From Bradyrhizobium diazoefficiens USDA 110 (GTDB lineage: Bacteria > Pseudomonadota > Alphaproteobacteria > Rhizobiales > Xanthobacteraceae): a stretch of DNA of 64,000 nucleotides. The stretch covers positions 2,528,001 to 2,592,000 of the forward strand of contig NC_004463.1 in assembly GCF_000011365.1 (NCBI RefSeq). Direction: 5' to 3'. Shown one piece after another: positions 46,875-55,539 of the stretch (positions are counted from its first letter, which is position 1; every line of letters starts with the position of its first letter). Below the pieces are notes generated by a model that was given only the letters and a program-made list of their open reading frames with translations, did no database searches and was not told the DNA's origin. The position numbers and the translations under genes were made by a program.

Positions 46875-47933
46875 GTGGTGGTGAGCGGAGACAGCAGGAA
46901 TTTCGTAGAGGCGATACAGGGGCTGCGTGGTGTCGCGGCGCTCAGCGTGCTGATCGTGCACCTCCAGGACATGCCGCTTCTGGCGGGCTTCCTGCCCCCC
47001 ATCTGGCCGTGGCTTGAAGCGACGGTCAACATGGGCGGGCACGGCGTCGAGCTGTTCTTCATGATCAGCGGCTTCCTGATTCCGGCGAGCCTCATGCGCC
47101 ATCGCAGCGTCGGGAAATTCTTTCTCGATCGCGCCCTGCGTATCCTTCCCGTGTTCGTGATCCTGCACCTGATCCTGTTCACGGCAGGGCCCCTGGTTGG
47201 CTACAAGTTCTTCAAGGGGATCGATCTGCCGACATATCTCAAGCTGTTCCTTGTCAATCTGGCGTTCCTGCCGGACGCACTGGGATTGCCTATCGGCCAG
47301 CAGAACGCCTGGACCCTGAGCTACGAATGGGCGTTCTACATCCTGTTCGCGCTGGTCTTCGTGACGGTGGTGCGGCGGAAGAACTGGCTTCTGGCGGCGC
47401 CCTTTATCCTGCTCGGTCTCGCGGGCATCGCCTTTCGGCCGATCGCCGCGTTCTTCCTTGTCGGATTGCTGTTCAGTCTCGTCAGCCTGCGGATCCGCGT
47501 CGTCGGCTGGCCCGGGTTGCTGGCCGGCATCCTTTGCGGGGCCGCGATGTACGTGTCGATCGAATATGTGCATCCGCTGGTCGGCTTGCTCCCGGGGGCG
47601 CTGCTGTTTGGAATGGTCCTTGCTCCAGACTCCGGTGTTGCCGTTGCTCTGAGCGGCAAATTCCTCCAGTTCCTTGGAAAGATCAGCTATAGCCTCTATT
47701 TGGTCCATCCTTTTGCGCTATTCCCGTTGCAGGTGATCGGAGTGAAGCTGGCCGCGCACGGAGTCAATCTCTGGCTCCTCTGGGCTGGATTTGCAGGTCT
47801 TGGCTTAATTGCCGCGCTGATAGCGGGTACGGTCAGTTACGAGCTGATCGAAGTGCGACTGCGCCGTTTGCTGGATCCGGCGCTGCGAGGACTGTTTTTC
47901 GGAGTGCGTCGTGAAGCCCGTTATGTCGCCTGA
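46875..47933 (+). CDS. Acyltransferase family 3 membrane protein, third copy
   Basis: A 352-residue membrane protein with the motifs EAIQGLRGVAALSVLIVHL, GVELFFMISGFLIP, RALRILPVFVIL, AWTLSYEWAFYILFAL and LGKISYSLYLVHPFAL. This is the complete acyltransferase-3 pattern, with catalytic-type His in helix 1. Three consecutive GTG codons (46875, 46878, 46881) can serve as start. With two other copies in the locus it suggests several distinct acyl decorations on the polymer. It lies between a polymerase-like gene and a flippase gene. Confidence 0.92.
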   Translation: MVVSGDSRNFVEAIQGLRGVAALSVLIVHLQDMPLLAGFLPPIWPWLEATVNMGGHGVELFFMISGFLIPASLMRHRSVGKFFLDRALRILPVFVILHLILFTAGPLVGYKFFKGIDLPTYLKLFLVNLAFLPDALGLPIGQQNAWTLSYEWAFYILFALVFVTVVRRKNWLLAAPFILLGLAGIAFRPIAAFFLVGLLFSLVSLRIRVVGWPGLLAGILCGAAMYVSIEYVHPLVGLLPGALLFGMVLAPDSGVAVALSGKFLQFLGKISYSLYLVHPFALFPLQVIGVKLAAHGVNLWLLWAGFAGLGLIAALIAGTVSYELIEVRLRRLLDPALRGLFFGVRREARYVA

Positions 47934-47981
47934 GCGCATGCGCTCGCCATCGTTTCAGCCGGATCACATGCGGGTAACGTC

Positions 47982-49436
47982 ATGATCATCAAGAATCTGC
48001 TCTCGATGTCGAGCGTGAACGTCGTGAAGTCGGCGGTTCAGTTCCTCATCACGCTGCTGATCACCTATTTCGTGACGCCGACGGAATTCGGGCTCGTGGC
48101 GTTTTCGCTGCCGTTCATCGCCTTCATCTCCATGCTGACCGACCTCGGGCTGTCGAGCGCGATGATCCAGAGGACGTCGCTCACGAAGGAGGAGGCCGGT
48201 GCGGCGACGACGCTGATGGTCGCGATCGGGATCGGCTGTGCATTGGTGCTGGCCGCCGCATCGAAGCCGCTCGGAGCCGCCGTCGACATGCAGGGACTGC
48301 CGGCCGTGCTGGCCGCGCTCTCCGGTTCGGTCGTCTTGTCCATTTCCGCGATGGGACCGCGTGCGGTTCTGGAGCGCTCGCTGCAATATCAAACGATCGC
48401 CCTGATCGAAGCCGGGGCCGCGATGGCGTCCGCGACGGTGGGCGTGGTCGGCGCCCTGCTCGGGTGGGGGATCTGGGCGTTGATCGCGTACTATGTCCTG
48501 ATGCAGGCGGTGCGCGCCGTCGCGTTCTATGTGAACACCAGACGCCACATTCATCTGAACTTCAAATGGCGCGGCGTCGCCCTGATGCTGTCGTTCGGCG
48601 GCTGGGTGCTGGCCTCGAACGTCCTCAACTTCACTGCCAGAAACGTCGGCAATCTCCTGATCGGCGCCAAGTTGGGCGCGGCGGCGGTCGGCCTGTTCGG
48701 TCTCGCCTTCCAGTTCATGACGCTTCCGCTGATGATTCTCTCCTGGCCGGGCGGAGGGGTTCTCATGGCCACCTTGAGCCGGATGAGCGGCGAGCGGGAA
48801 CAGGACCGGCGCAAGGCGGCAATTTGCGCGGTGCTCGGCATGACGGCGATGATCACGTTCCCGGCGATGATCTATCTGACCTTCGGGCTGAAATATCCCG
48901 TTGCGACATTCCTTTCGCCGCATTGGCAGGAGGTGCTGCCGCTGATCGCCATTCTCGCGCCCGCGGGTGCCGCGCAGTCGATTGCGGCCTATGCCGGCCC
49001 GATCCTGCTGGCCCACAACCAGGCGCGGCTCCAGTTTTGGGTGAGCAGCGCCAATAGCGCCAGCATGATTCTTGCTTTTGTCGTCGCACTGCCGTTCGGA
49101 CTCACGGCCGTCGCCGTGGTGTACCTCGTCGTGTCGATCCTGGTTTGCGCTTTCATGCTGATGATCGGAGCCCGCAACTGCGGGGTTCCCTATGCGTCGT
49201 TGTTCGGTTCCCTGATGCCCGCCACCGTGGGGACGTCCCTGGGGACGTTGTGCGCGCTCGTGGCGACGAAGGGCGAGGTCGCAAGTCTGTCGCATTGGCT
49301 GATCGCGACGGCCGTTTATGCGGTCGTCGTGCTTTGCAGCTACGTGATATTCAGGCGTCGTATCTGGAACAGCATGCAGTCGCTGCTCGGCGGATCGGTT
49401 CCGCCGATGCAGGCAAATCTTCCCTCGGCAGGTTAG
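47982..49436 (+). CDS. Wzx-type polysaccharide flippase, first copy
   Basis: A 484-residue protein of about 14 helices in the MATE/MOP-like polysaccharide transporter family. Typical features are the amphipathic start MIIKNLLSMSSVNVVKSAVQF, ITYFVTPTEFGLVAFSLPFI, DLGLSSAMIQRT and the middle VLASNVLNFTARNVGNLLIGAKLG. It flips undecaprenyl-linked repeat units across the inner membrane. It follows the third acyltransferase by 48 bases and precedes a hexapeptide acetyltransferase. A second flippase is encoded at 57631-59028. Confidence 0.92.
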   Translation: MIIKNLLSMSSVNVVKSAVQFLITLLITYFVTPTEFGLVAFSLPFIAFISMLTDLGLSSAMIQRTSLTKEEAGAATTLMVAIGIGCALVLAAASKPLGAAVDMQGLPAVLAALSGSVVLSISAMGPRAVLERSLQYQTIALIEAGAAMASATVGVVGALLGWGIWALIAYYVLMQAVRAVAFYVNTRRHIHLNFKWRGVALMLSFGGWVLASNVLNFTARNVGNLLIGAKLGAAAVGLFGLAFQFMTLPLMILSWPGGGVLMATLSRMSGEREQDRRKAAICAVLGMTAMITFPAMIYLTFGLKYPVATFLSPHWQEVLPLIAILAPAGAAQSIAAYAGPILLAHNQARLQFWVSSANSASMILAFVVALPFGLTAVAVVYLVVSILVCAFMLMIGARNCGVPYASLFGSLMPATVGTSLGTLCALVATKGEVASLSHWLIATAVYAVVVLCSYVIFRRRIWNSMQSLLGGSVPPMQANLPSAG

Positions 49437-49467
49437 TAGAGATCGGTTGATGTCTTCAGGAGAGGGA

Positions 49468-50019
49468 ATGGACGACAAGTCCCAGCCGGGAATTCCGTGG
49501 CGCGAGGACCTGATGGCAAACACCGGCAGGTCCGGCGTTGGAGCCGCTATCGTCGCCTTGCTGACGAGCCCGGGCTTTGCCGTGATCACGACGTGGCGGA
49601 TCGCCAAGATGCTGCGCTTCCGGACGCGCTGGGGTCATCAGATCACCTGGCTGCTCGTGAGGGCGCTGATGCGGCGAGGCTGCTACATCTCGGTTCTCGC
49701 AGAAATCGGACCGGGACTGATCCTGCCGCATCCGACCGGAGTCGTGGTCGGCGAGGGGGCGCGGATCGGCCGTTCCGTGATGCTGTATCACAACGTCACG
49801 CTTGGCCGGCGCGCCTGGGATGAGCCGGGTTGTCCGACCATCGGGGACGATGCCGTCATCTATACCGGTGCCGTAATCGTCGGCCCCATTTCGATTGGCG
49901 CAGGAGCAAACGTCGCCGCCAACGCGGTTGTGACGCGTGACGTTCCGCCGCGTTCCGTCGCTGCGGGAGCACCTGCGCGGGTCGTGCGCTCGGAAGCACC
50001 CGATCGGATGCGCGCTTAA
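49468..50019 (+). CDS. Hexapeptide-repeat acetyltransferase (serine acetyltransferase-like)
   Basis: A 183-residue left-handed beta-helix acyltransferase. After an amphipathic N-terminus come the hexapeptide turns ISVLAEIGPGLILPHPTGVVV, broken at GEGARIGRSVMLYHNVTLG, and then IGDDAVIYTGAVIVGPISIGAGANVAANAVV with the C-terminal PPRSVAAGAPARVV. The His-containing HPTGVVVGE and YHNVTLG resemble CysE-like enzymes, but in this locus an acetyltransferase acting on sugars is more likely. The strong AGGAGAGG before 49468 fixes the start over an upstream ATG at 49450. Confidence 0.88.
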   Translation: MDDKSQPGIPWREDLMANTGRSGVGAAIVALLTSPGFAVITTWRIAKMLRFRTRWGHQITWLLVRALMRRGCYISVLAEIGPGLILPHPTGVVVGEGARIGRSVMLYHNVTLGRRAWDEPGCPTIGDDAVIYTGAVIVGPISIGAGANVAANAVVTRDVPPRSVAAGAPARVVRSEAPDRMRA

Positions 50020-50376
50020 AGCAGCAAGGCGGGGCCCAGGGCCCTGCTGGTTATCGGGGCATTGCGCTCGAAAGAGGCCTCTTGTTCAACACCTGCTTTT
50101 CGGGCGGTTCAGTGTTGTTCGGAACCGTCACCCGTTCCGCGCTGCTCGTTTGTTCGCGGACCGGCGAACCGTCCTACGCATGGGCCTGAGCAGGTTCCGT
50201 TGGTTCGAGCGATGTCGCGGTCGCCCATGATGCGACAAGCGGCAAATTGCATAGATTCCGGCCATCATCGTGACGTCCTTCTAATCGGCCTTGGCGGCAA
50301 AGCGGTCACAATTCTGATTGCTGGCTATGTATAGTTGTGTCGGGAAACGTCTAATCATGTAACCGAGGGCCAGCCG
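50020..50376. other. 357-base intergenic region between acetyltransferase and methyltransferase genes
   Basis: No supported gene. Just after the acetyltransferase stop lies an imperfect hairpin (CAGCA/TGCTG outer and GGCCC/GGGCC inner arms, 50022-50049), a possible terminator. The 3' half is less GC-rich (ATTCTGATTGCTGGCTATG near 50310) and probably contains the methyltransferase promoter. Confidence 0.45.
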
Positions 50377-51108
50377 ATGTCGTCGATCATTACCGATTTT
50401 TCGCAAGTCTATCCCTATCTCGACGGCTCGAAGTTCAAAGACACCATCGTCGTGCAGTATCGGGGCGACGGCGACGTCAGATACAGATGCGACGTCCTGG
50501 TGGACATCTGTCGGGGCAAGCGGGTCTTGCATGTCGGGTGCTGTGACCATCTGCCGCTCATCAAGCGCAAGATCGACAACCGGGATTGGCTGCACGGCCT
50601 GATTACGGAATGTTCCGAATACACCGTCGGCGTCGATATCGATGCGGACGCGGTGCGGGAAGCGTCACGAGTTTCCGGCCTCGACAACATGGTCGCGGGA
50701 GACGTGACGTCGGGTCAAAAGATCGAAGCAATATCCGGCCGGAAGTTCGACATCGCCGTGTTCGGCGAAGTCGTCGAGCACATTCCCAACCCGGTCTCGT
50801 TCCTGTCGCGCTTCAGGGAGAACTACGGCGACGTCGTCGACCAGATCGTGATCACCGTTCCGAACGCCTTCAGGGGCGGCAACATCAAGGGTATCCTGAA
50901 GAACGTCGAGACGATCAACAGCGATCACCGGTTCTTCTTCACGCCCTATACGATCGCCAAGGTCGCAATCGATGCCGGGTATGCGCCGGTCGAGGTGAAG
51001 ATGGCGACCTTCATGCGCGCCGGAATGCTGAAGTCGCTGCTGCTGCGGCAGCTTCCGCTGCTCGCAGAGGACATCATCTTCATCGGTGCGGCCACGCGGC
51101 CGCACTGA
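50377..51108 (+). CDS. Class I SAM-dependent methyltransferase
   Basis: A 243-residue cytosolic methyltransferase. SAM-binding motifs are GKRVLHVGCCDHLP (motif I), TVGVDIDADAVREA (acidic end of beta 2), MVAGDVTSG, and DIAVFGEVVEHIPNP (motif IV). Late in the protein HRFFFTPYTIAKVA resembles small-molecule or sugar methyltransferases. The ATG at 50377 follows GAGGG. It may methylate a sugar or lipid-linked intermediate of the exopolysaccharide; a free-standing role is possible because a 357-base gap separates it from the upstream block. Confidence 0.85.
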   Translation: MSSIITDFSQVYPYLDGSKFKDTIVVQYRGDGDVRYRCDVLVDICRGKRVLHVGCCDHLPLIKRKIDNRDWLHGLITECSEYTVGVDIDADAVREASRVSGLDNMVAGDVTSGQKIEAISGRKFDIAVFGEVVEHIPNPVSFLSRFRENYGDVVDQIVITVPNAFRGGNIKGILKNVETINSDHRFFFTPYTIAKVAIDAGYAPVEVKMATFMRAGMLKSLLLRQLPLLAEDIIFIGAATRPH

Positions 51109-51139
51109 CGTCGTTTCATCCGTTCATCCGTGTTCCGCC

Positions 51140-51171
51140 ATCGGGCCGGCAGGCGTACCTGCCGGCCCGAT
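51140..51171. terminator. Perfect bidirectional hairpin terminator
   Basis: ATCGGGCCGGCAGG-CGTA-CCTGCCGGCCCGAT is a perfect 14-bp stem with a 4-base loop. It sits 32 bases after the methyltransferase stop and 7 bases after the stop of the convergent giant gene. Its stability and place make it a shared terminator, although neither side has a long T-run. Confidence 0.75.
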
Positions 51172-51177
51172 GCGTCG

Positions 51178-54100
51178 TCAGACGAACAGGAAGTTGCCGT
51201 GATCGAGCGTCGCCGAATTCACATTCTTCAGCAGGATGGAATCGGCCGAGGTGAGCTGGATCAGCGTGTCGGAGCCCGATTGCGAAATCTGGAGGTGGCT
51301 GTAGTCGGCCACCAGTGATTTCAGGATTTCGATCGTGTCGTGGTTGGACGCGGTTCCGGCGTGGAAGCTCTTGATCTGGTCGTTGCCGCCGTCGAACATG
51401 ACGGTAGTCGTGCCCGGTGCGGAGGAGAAGACGTCGTTGCCGGTGCCGCCGGCCAGCGTCAGTCCCGCAGTCACGGCCGTGACGGTGTGGGTGCCGTCGG
51501 TGTTGAGGACGTCGATCGAGAGCAGCGAGCCGCTGGTATTGTAGCTGTCGTGTTCGACGGCGCCCGGCAGGCCGGAGACCTTGAACTTGAAGACATCCGT
51601 CGTTCCGTCGGCGTTGTTGAGGGTCTCGGTCGTCTTGACCCCGGTAGAGTCGTAGACATCGGTGACCTTGCTGCCGTCCGACTTGATGACTTGCGTGTAG
51701 TCGAGCGTGCCGTCTGCGTGCGAACGGATCAGCGACGTCATCTTGCCCGCAGCGTCGATGTGCTGCTGCTCCGTGACGTAGCTCTTGCCGGTGATGTTGT
51801 AGATCGTGTTGTCGTGCGAGCCGTCGGTGTTGTTGGCATAAACCGCGGTCTTGACGCCCGACGTGTACACCGTCGTCGAGTTCGAGCCGTCTTTGTTCAG
51901 CACGTAGTCGCTGGTCAGGCTGCCGCTGCTGTCGAACAGCTTCGTCTCCTTGGAGCCGTCGGCGTTGACGACGTAGATCGAAGCGTTCAACCCGTTCGCG
52001 TAGTTCGTGGTCGTGACGTCGCCGCCCGCTGTCTTGTGGATCTCCTGGCTCAGGGCTCCCGACGAATCATAATTGTCCGTCGTGGTCGAGCCATCGGTTG
52101 AGTTGAGGATCTCGCTGGTCTTGTGGCCGGTGCTGTCATAGAGGTCGGTGACCTTGCTGCCGTCGCTGTTGATCACCTGCTTGTAGGCGAGCGTGTCATC
52201 GGCATGGAGGCGGGTCAGGGTCGTGAGCGTGCCGGCCGCGGTGAGGTGCTGGATCTCGGTCGTGTAGCTCTGGCCCGTGATGTTGTAGAAGGAGTTGTCA
52301 TGGCTGCCGTCAACATTGGTGACATAGAGCTTGGTCTTGACGCCGGCCGAATAGACCGTGTTCGAGGACGAGCCATCCTTGTTCTGGACCAGGTCGCTGG
52401 CGATCTTTCCGCTGGAATCGTACAGCTTGGTGTCCTTTGACCCGTCGGCGTTGACGACGTAGACCGACGCCAGCAGCGAGCCATTGTAGTTGGTCGTGGT
52501 GGTGTTGCCGGAACTCGTCGTGACGATCTCCTGTTTCAGTGCTCCGGACGCCGCGTCATAGATGTCGGTCGTCGTGGCCGACGACGTGACGGTGACGACG
52601 GAGATCTTGTGACCCGTGGAGTCGTACTGGGTCGTGACCTTGCTGCCGTCGCTGTTCAGCACCTGGCTATAGGCCATCGTGCCGTCGGCGTGGGTGCGGC
52701 TGACCAGCAGCAGCTTTCCGCTCGGGTCGATGTGGTCGTGCTCGGTCGTGTAGGACTGGCCGGTGATGTTGTAATAGTAGTTGTCGCGGCTGCCGTCGGC
52801 GTTGGTGACGTAGGCCTTGGTCTTGACACCGGCCGTGTAGACCGTGTTCGAGGACGAGCCGTCCGTGTTCTGAACCAGGTCCCCCGAGATGATGCCGTTG
52901 GAGTCGTAGAGCTTCGATTCCTTCGAGCCGTCGGCGTTCACCACGTAGACCGATACCAGCAGCGAGCCGTTATAGTTGGTCGTTGTCACGTTGCCGGAGG
53001 TCGTCTGCACGACCGTCTGCTTGAGGACGCCGGCGGTGGTGTAGAAATCGGTCGTGGTGGCCGTCGACGTCGTGGTGACGACCGAGGTCTTGTGACCCGT
53101 GGAGTCGTACTGGGTCGTAACCTTGCTGCCGTCGCTGTTGAACACCTGGCTGTAGGCCATGGTGCCGTCGGCATGGGTCCGGCTGACCGACAGCAGCTTG
53201 CCGCTTGCGTCGAGATGATCGTGCTCGCTGGTGTAGGACTGGCCGGTGATGTTGTAATAATAGTTGTCGAGGCTGCCGTCGGCGTTGGTGACGTAGGTCT
53301 TGGTCTTGACACCGGCCGTGTACAGTGTGTTCGAGGACGAGCCATCAGCATTCTGGATCAGGTCGCTCGCGATGATGCCTTGGGCGTCGTACAATTTCGA
53401 CTCTTTTGACCCGTCGGCGTTGACGACGTAGACCGACACCAGCAACGAGCCGTTGTAGTTCGTCGTGGTGACGTTGCCGGAGGTCGTCTGCACGACCGTC
53501 TGCTTGAGGACGCCGGCCGTGGTGTAGAAATCGGTCGTGGTCGCCGACGCCGTGACGGTGATCACCGAGGTCTTGTGGCCCGTGGAGTCGTACTGGGTCG
53601 TGACCTTGCTGCCGTCGCTGTTGTAGACTTGGCTGTAGGCCATGGAGCCGTCGGCATGCGTGCGGACGACGGACAGCAGTCTTCCGCTCGCGTCGAGCTG
53701 GTCGTGCTCGGTCGTGTAGGACTGGCCGGTGATGTTGTAATAGTAGTTGTCGTGAGTGCGGTCGGCATTGGTGACATAGACCTTGGTCTTGACGCCGGCC
53801 GTGTAGAGCGTGTTCGAGGACGATCCGTCCTTGTTCTGGACGAGGTCCGCGATCAGATTGCCGCTTGCATCGTAGGTCTTGGTGTCCTTGTCGCCGATCG
53901 GCGAGACCGTGACGTCACGCACCATCTTCCCGTCGGTATAGGCGATGTTCTCCGACGAGCCGTCGGTATTGAGCGTGACCTTGCTGGTGATGACGCCGTT
54001 CGTGAAGTTGGACGTGCTGGTCGATACAAGCCTTGCCGAGGAGTCGTAGACCCTGGTCACGCTCCAGGTATCGGTCGAGTTGGTGACGGAGAACTGGTAG

Positions 54101-55539
54101 CCGCCCTGGATCGCCGCCAGCGCGTTGGTATAGTGCGAGATCATGTACTCCATGGTCGCGATCGAGGCGACCGGAAGCACGTGCGTGTCGGTGAGCGTGA
54201 TGGTCTGAAGCGAGGTCGAGGCGTTCAGCTCGGACATCTGCGACACGATGTCCTCGGCGGTTCCGCTGACGTCGGTCACGGCGGGCGGTGTCGTGCCGCC
54301 TCCTGTCGGAGCGTCGATCTCGATGATCAGGGGATGATCCGTGATCGGAACCACGATCTGGCTGACGTCGGTGTAGGTGGCGATCGGCGAACTGCCCTTC
54401 AGCGGGTCGTAAACGTTGATCAGATGGTGGACGCTGCCGAGGTTCACCGTGACCGAACTGGTTGGGTTCGAGATCTCGGTGTCGGTGGCGTCGTTCCAGA
54501 TCTTGGGTTCCGCCCAGACCACCAACTCGTAGGCGCCGTTGCTCTTGCCGAGAACCATGCTGTTCCCGGACGCCGGCAGACCGTCGAGCGTGTAGTTCAG
54601 CGAAGCCGTCGGCGTGTGGCCGCCGGTGCCGTCGTCAGCCAGGATTGTCGTCAGATTGTGGATCGCGGTCGCCGCCAGCTTCGGGGTTCCGTCGCCGTTG
54701 AACAGGCCCCAGTGCGATTCCGGATCGGTGGGGTCGTTGCTCGCCGAAGCGTCGAGCAGCTGATAGAGATAGGTGGTGCTGACGCCGTCCTTGTAGGCGT
54801 CGACCAGCGTGTTCAGGATCGACTTGGCCTGCACGTTTTCGCTGGCGCCAACATAAGGTGTATCGCTCTTGGTCGTATAGCCGGTTTCCGTGATGACGAC
54901 GGGATCGCCGGGTGTGATCGACGTCGCGTTGCCGAGCAGAGCCTGGAGGGCTGCCGCGGGGGTCAGGCTGGTGCTGACATAGGCGTGGGAGTTGGCGTAG
55001 TCGGTCGCTCCCGACATATCTCCAAGTTTGGCGTAGTCGGTCGTGTCGTTGTAGCCCAGTGACAGATTGTAGACGGGGATGTCCTTGAGCGCGGCGTCGG
55101 CCTTGATTGCGTTATAGTAGGCCGCCTGGAACTGTGCCGCGGCGGAAACGCTGGAGCTGCCGTTGTAGCTGAAGCCCTGGATGTTCGCCTCGTTGAGGCC
55201 TTCCAGCGCGATGACGCTGCCGGGATGACTGGCCGCAAACTCCTTGACGGACTCGAGATAGGCTTGGAGCGCTGCGGTTCCGCCTTCTGGAACACCCGAC
55301 GGAACCACGAGATCGAATTTGTATCCGTCCTTCGCGAGTCCTTCGACGATCGGTTGCGCCTCGGGGCTCGTGGCGAGTCCGCCGCGCAGTTTGGTCACCC
55401 CGAGATATTTGAGGTCGTCCTCTACGAGGGCGAGGTTGTCGTAGGCGCCCCACGAATAACCGACATGGACATTGACGCCGATGGAACTGATGAAGGTGCT
55501 CGCCGACAGGATCGTTTGATCTGGTGATGCGGTGGTCAT
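51178..55539 (-). CDS. Giant repeat protein: glycosidase-like N-terminus, five 161-residue repeats, RTX-like C-terminus
   Basis: A roughly 1453-residue protein. Residues 1-290 resemble a clan GH-A barrel, with glutamates in LEGLNEANIQ (about 113) and VVITETGYTT (about 217); a beta-rich module follows to about 385. From about 550 to 1340 five repeats of about 161 residues each carry YVVNADGSK, YNITGQSY and NSDGSKVT. The C-terminus has GGTGNDVF, FDGGNDQI and a final hydrophobic LDHGNFLFV, as in type-I-secreted proteins. There is no Sec signal. I use ATG 55539; a TTG at 55605 adds 22 residues. No secretion ATPase is in the window. A secreted endoglycanase acting on the polymer is an inference. 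Confidence 0.85.
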   Translation of the reverse strand: MTTASPDQTILSASTFISSIGVNVHVGYSWGAYDNLALVEDDLKYLGVTKLRGGLATSPEAQPIVEGLAKDGYKFDLVVPSGVPEGGTAALQAYLESVKEFAASHPGSVIALEGLNEANIQGFSYNGSSSVSAAAQFQAAYYNAIKADAALKDIPVYNLSLGYNDTTDYAKLGDMSGATDYANSHAYVSTSLTPAAALQALLGNATSITPGDPVVITETGYTTKSDTPYVGASENVQAKSILNTLVDAYKDGVSTTYLYQLLDASASNDPTDPESHWGLFNGDGTPKLAATAIHNLTTILADDGTGGHTPTASLNYTLDGLPASGNSMVLGKSNGAYELVVWAEPKIWNDATDTEISNPTSSVTVNLGSVHHLINVYDPLKGSSPIATYTDVSQIVVPITDHPLIIEIDAPTGGGTTPPAVTDVSGTAEDIVSQMSELNASTSLQTITLTDTHVLPVASIATMEYMISHYTNALAAIQGGYQFSVTNSTDTWSVTRVYDSSARLVSTSTSNFTNGVITSKVTLNTDGSSENIAYTDGKMVRDVTVSPIGDKDTKTYDASGNLIADLVQNKDGSSSNTLYTAGVKTKVYVTNADRTHDNYYYNITGQSYTTEHDQLDASGRLLSVVRTHADGSMAYSQVYNSDGSKVTTQYDSTGHKTSVITVTASATTTDFYTTAGVLKQTVVQTTSGNVTTTNYNGSLLVSVYVVNADGSKESKLYDAQGIIASDLIQNADGSSSNTLYTAGVKTKTYVTNADGSLDNYYYNITGQSYTSEHDHLDASGKLLSVSRTHADGTMAYSQVFNSDGSKVTTQYDSTGHKTSVVTTTSTATTTDFYTTAGVLKQTVVQTTSGNVTTTNYNGSLLVSVYVVNADGSKESKLYDSNGIISGDLVQNTDGSSSNTVYTAGVKTKAYVTNADGSRDNYYYNITGQSYTTEHDHIDPSGKLLLVSRTHADGTMAYSQVLNSDGSKVTTQYDSTGHKISVVTVTSSATTTDIYDAASGALKQEIVTTSSGNTTTTNYNGSLLASVYVVNADGSKDTKLYDSSGKIASDLVQNKDGSSSNTVYSAGVKTKLYVTNVDGSHDNSFYNITGQSYTTEIQHLTAAGTLTTLTRLHADDTLAYKQVINSDGSKVTDLYDSTGHKTSEILNSTDGSTTTDNYDSSGALSQEIHKTAGGDVTTTNYANGLNASIYVVNADGSKETKLFDSSGSLTSDYVLNKDGSNSTTVYTSGVKTAVYANNTDGSHDNTIYNITGKSYVTEQQHIDAAGKMTSLIRSHADGTLDYTQVIKSDGSKVTDVYDSTGVKTTETLNNADGTTDVFKFKVSGLPGAVEHDSYNTSGSLLSIDVLNTDGTHTVTAVTAGLTLAGGTGNDVFSSAPGTTTVMFDGGNDQIKSFHAGTASNHDTIEILKSLVADYSHLQISQSGSDTLIQLTSADSILLKNVNSATLDHGNFLFV
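51480..53900 (-). repeat. Five tandem repeats of about 483 bp inside the giant gene
   Basis: The repeat period is visible as the recurring motif encoding YVVNADGSK (minus strand) near 51.96, 52.44, 52.93 and 53.41 kb, and as five copies of YNITG(Q/K)SY. The three units nearest the N-terminus are very close at DNA level; the two C-terminal units have diverged. Spacing of about 483-485 bp equals 161 codons, so gain or loss of a unit keeps the frame. Confidence 0.85.

Noticed and set aside
47964..49607. Open frame of 547 codons opposite the flippase gene
   Set aside because: His/Arg/Gln-rich shadow product. The plus strand shows a full set of flippase helices.
49468..50019. Assignment as cysE for cysteine biosynthesis
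   Set aside because: It has CysE-like hexapeptide turns, but lies inside a polysaccharide block. A sugar or polymer acetyltransferase is the safer reading.
50062..50334. 90-codon open frame in the gap before the methyltransferase
   Set aside because: No ribosome site, no codon bias and no recognisable sequence.
51480..53900. Regular repeats considered as a CRISPR array
   Set aside because: The period is about 483 bp, is fully coding and contains no short repeat-spacer structure.
53575..55062. Open frame of 495 codons opposite the giant gene
   Set aside because: Valine/arginine-rich shadow generated by the repetitive sense sequence.
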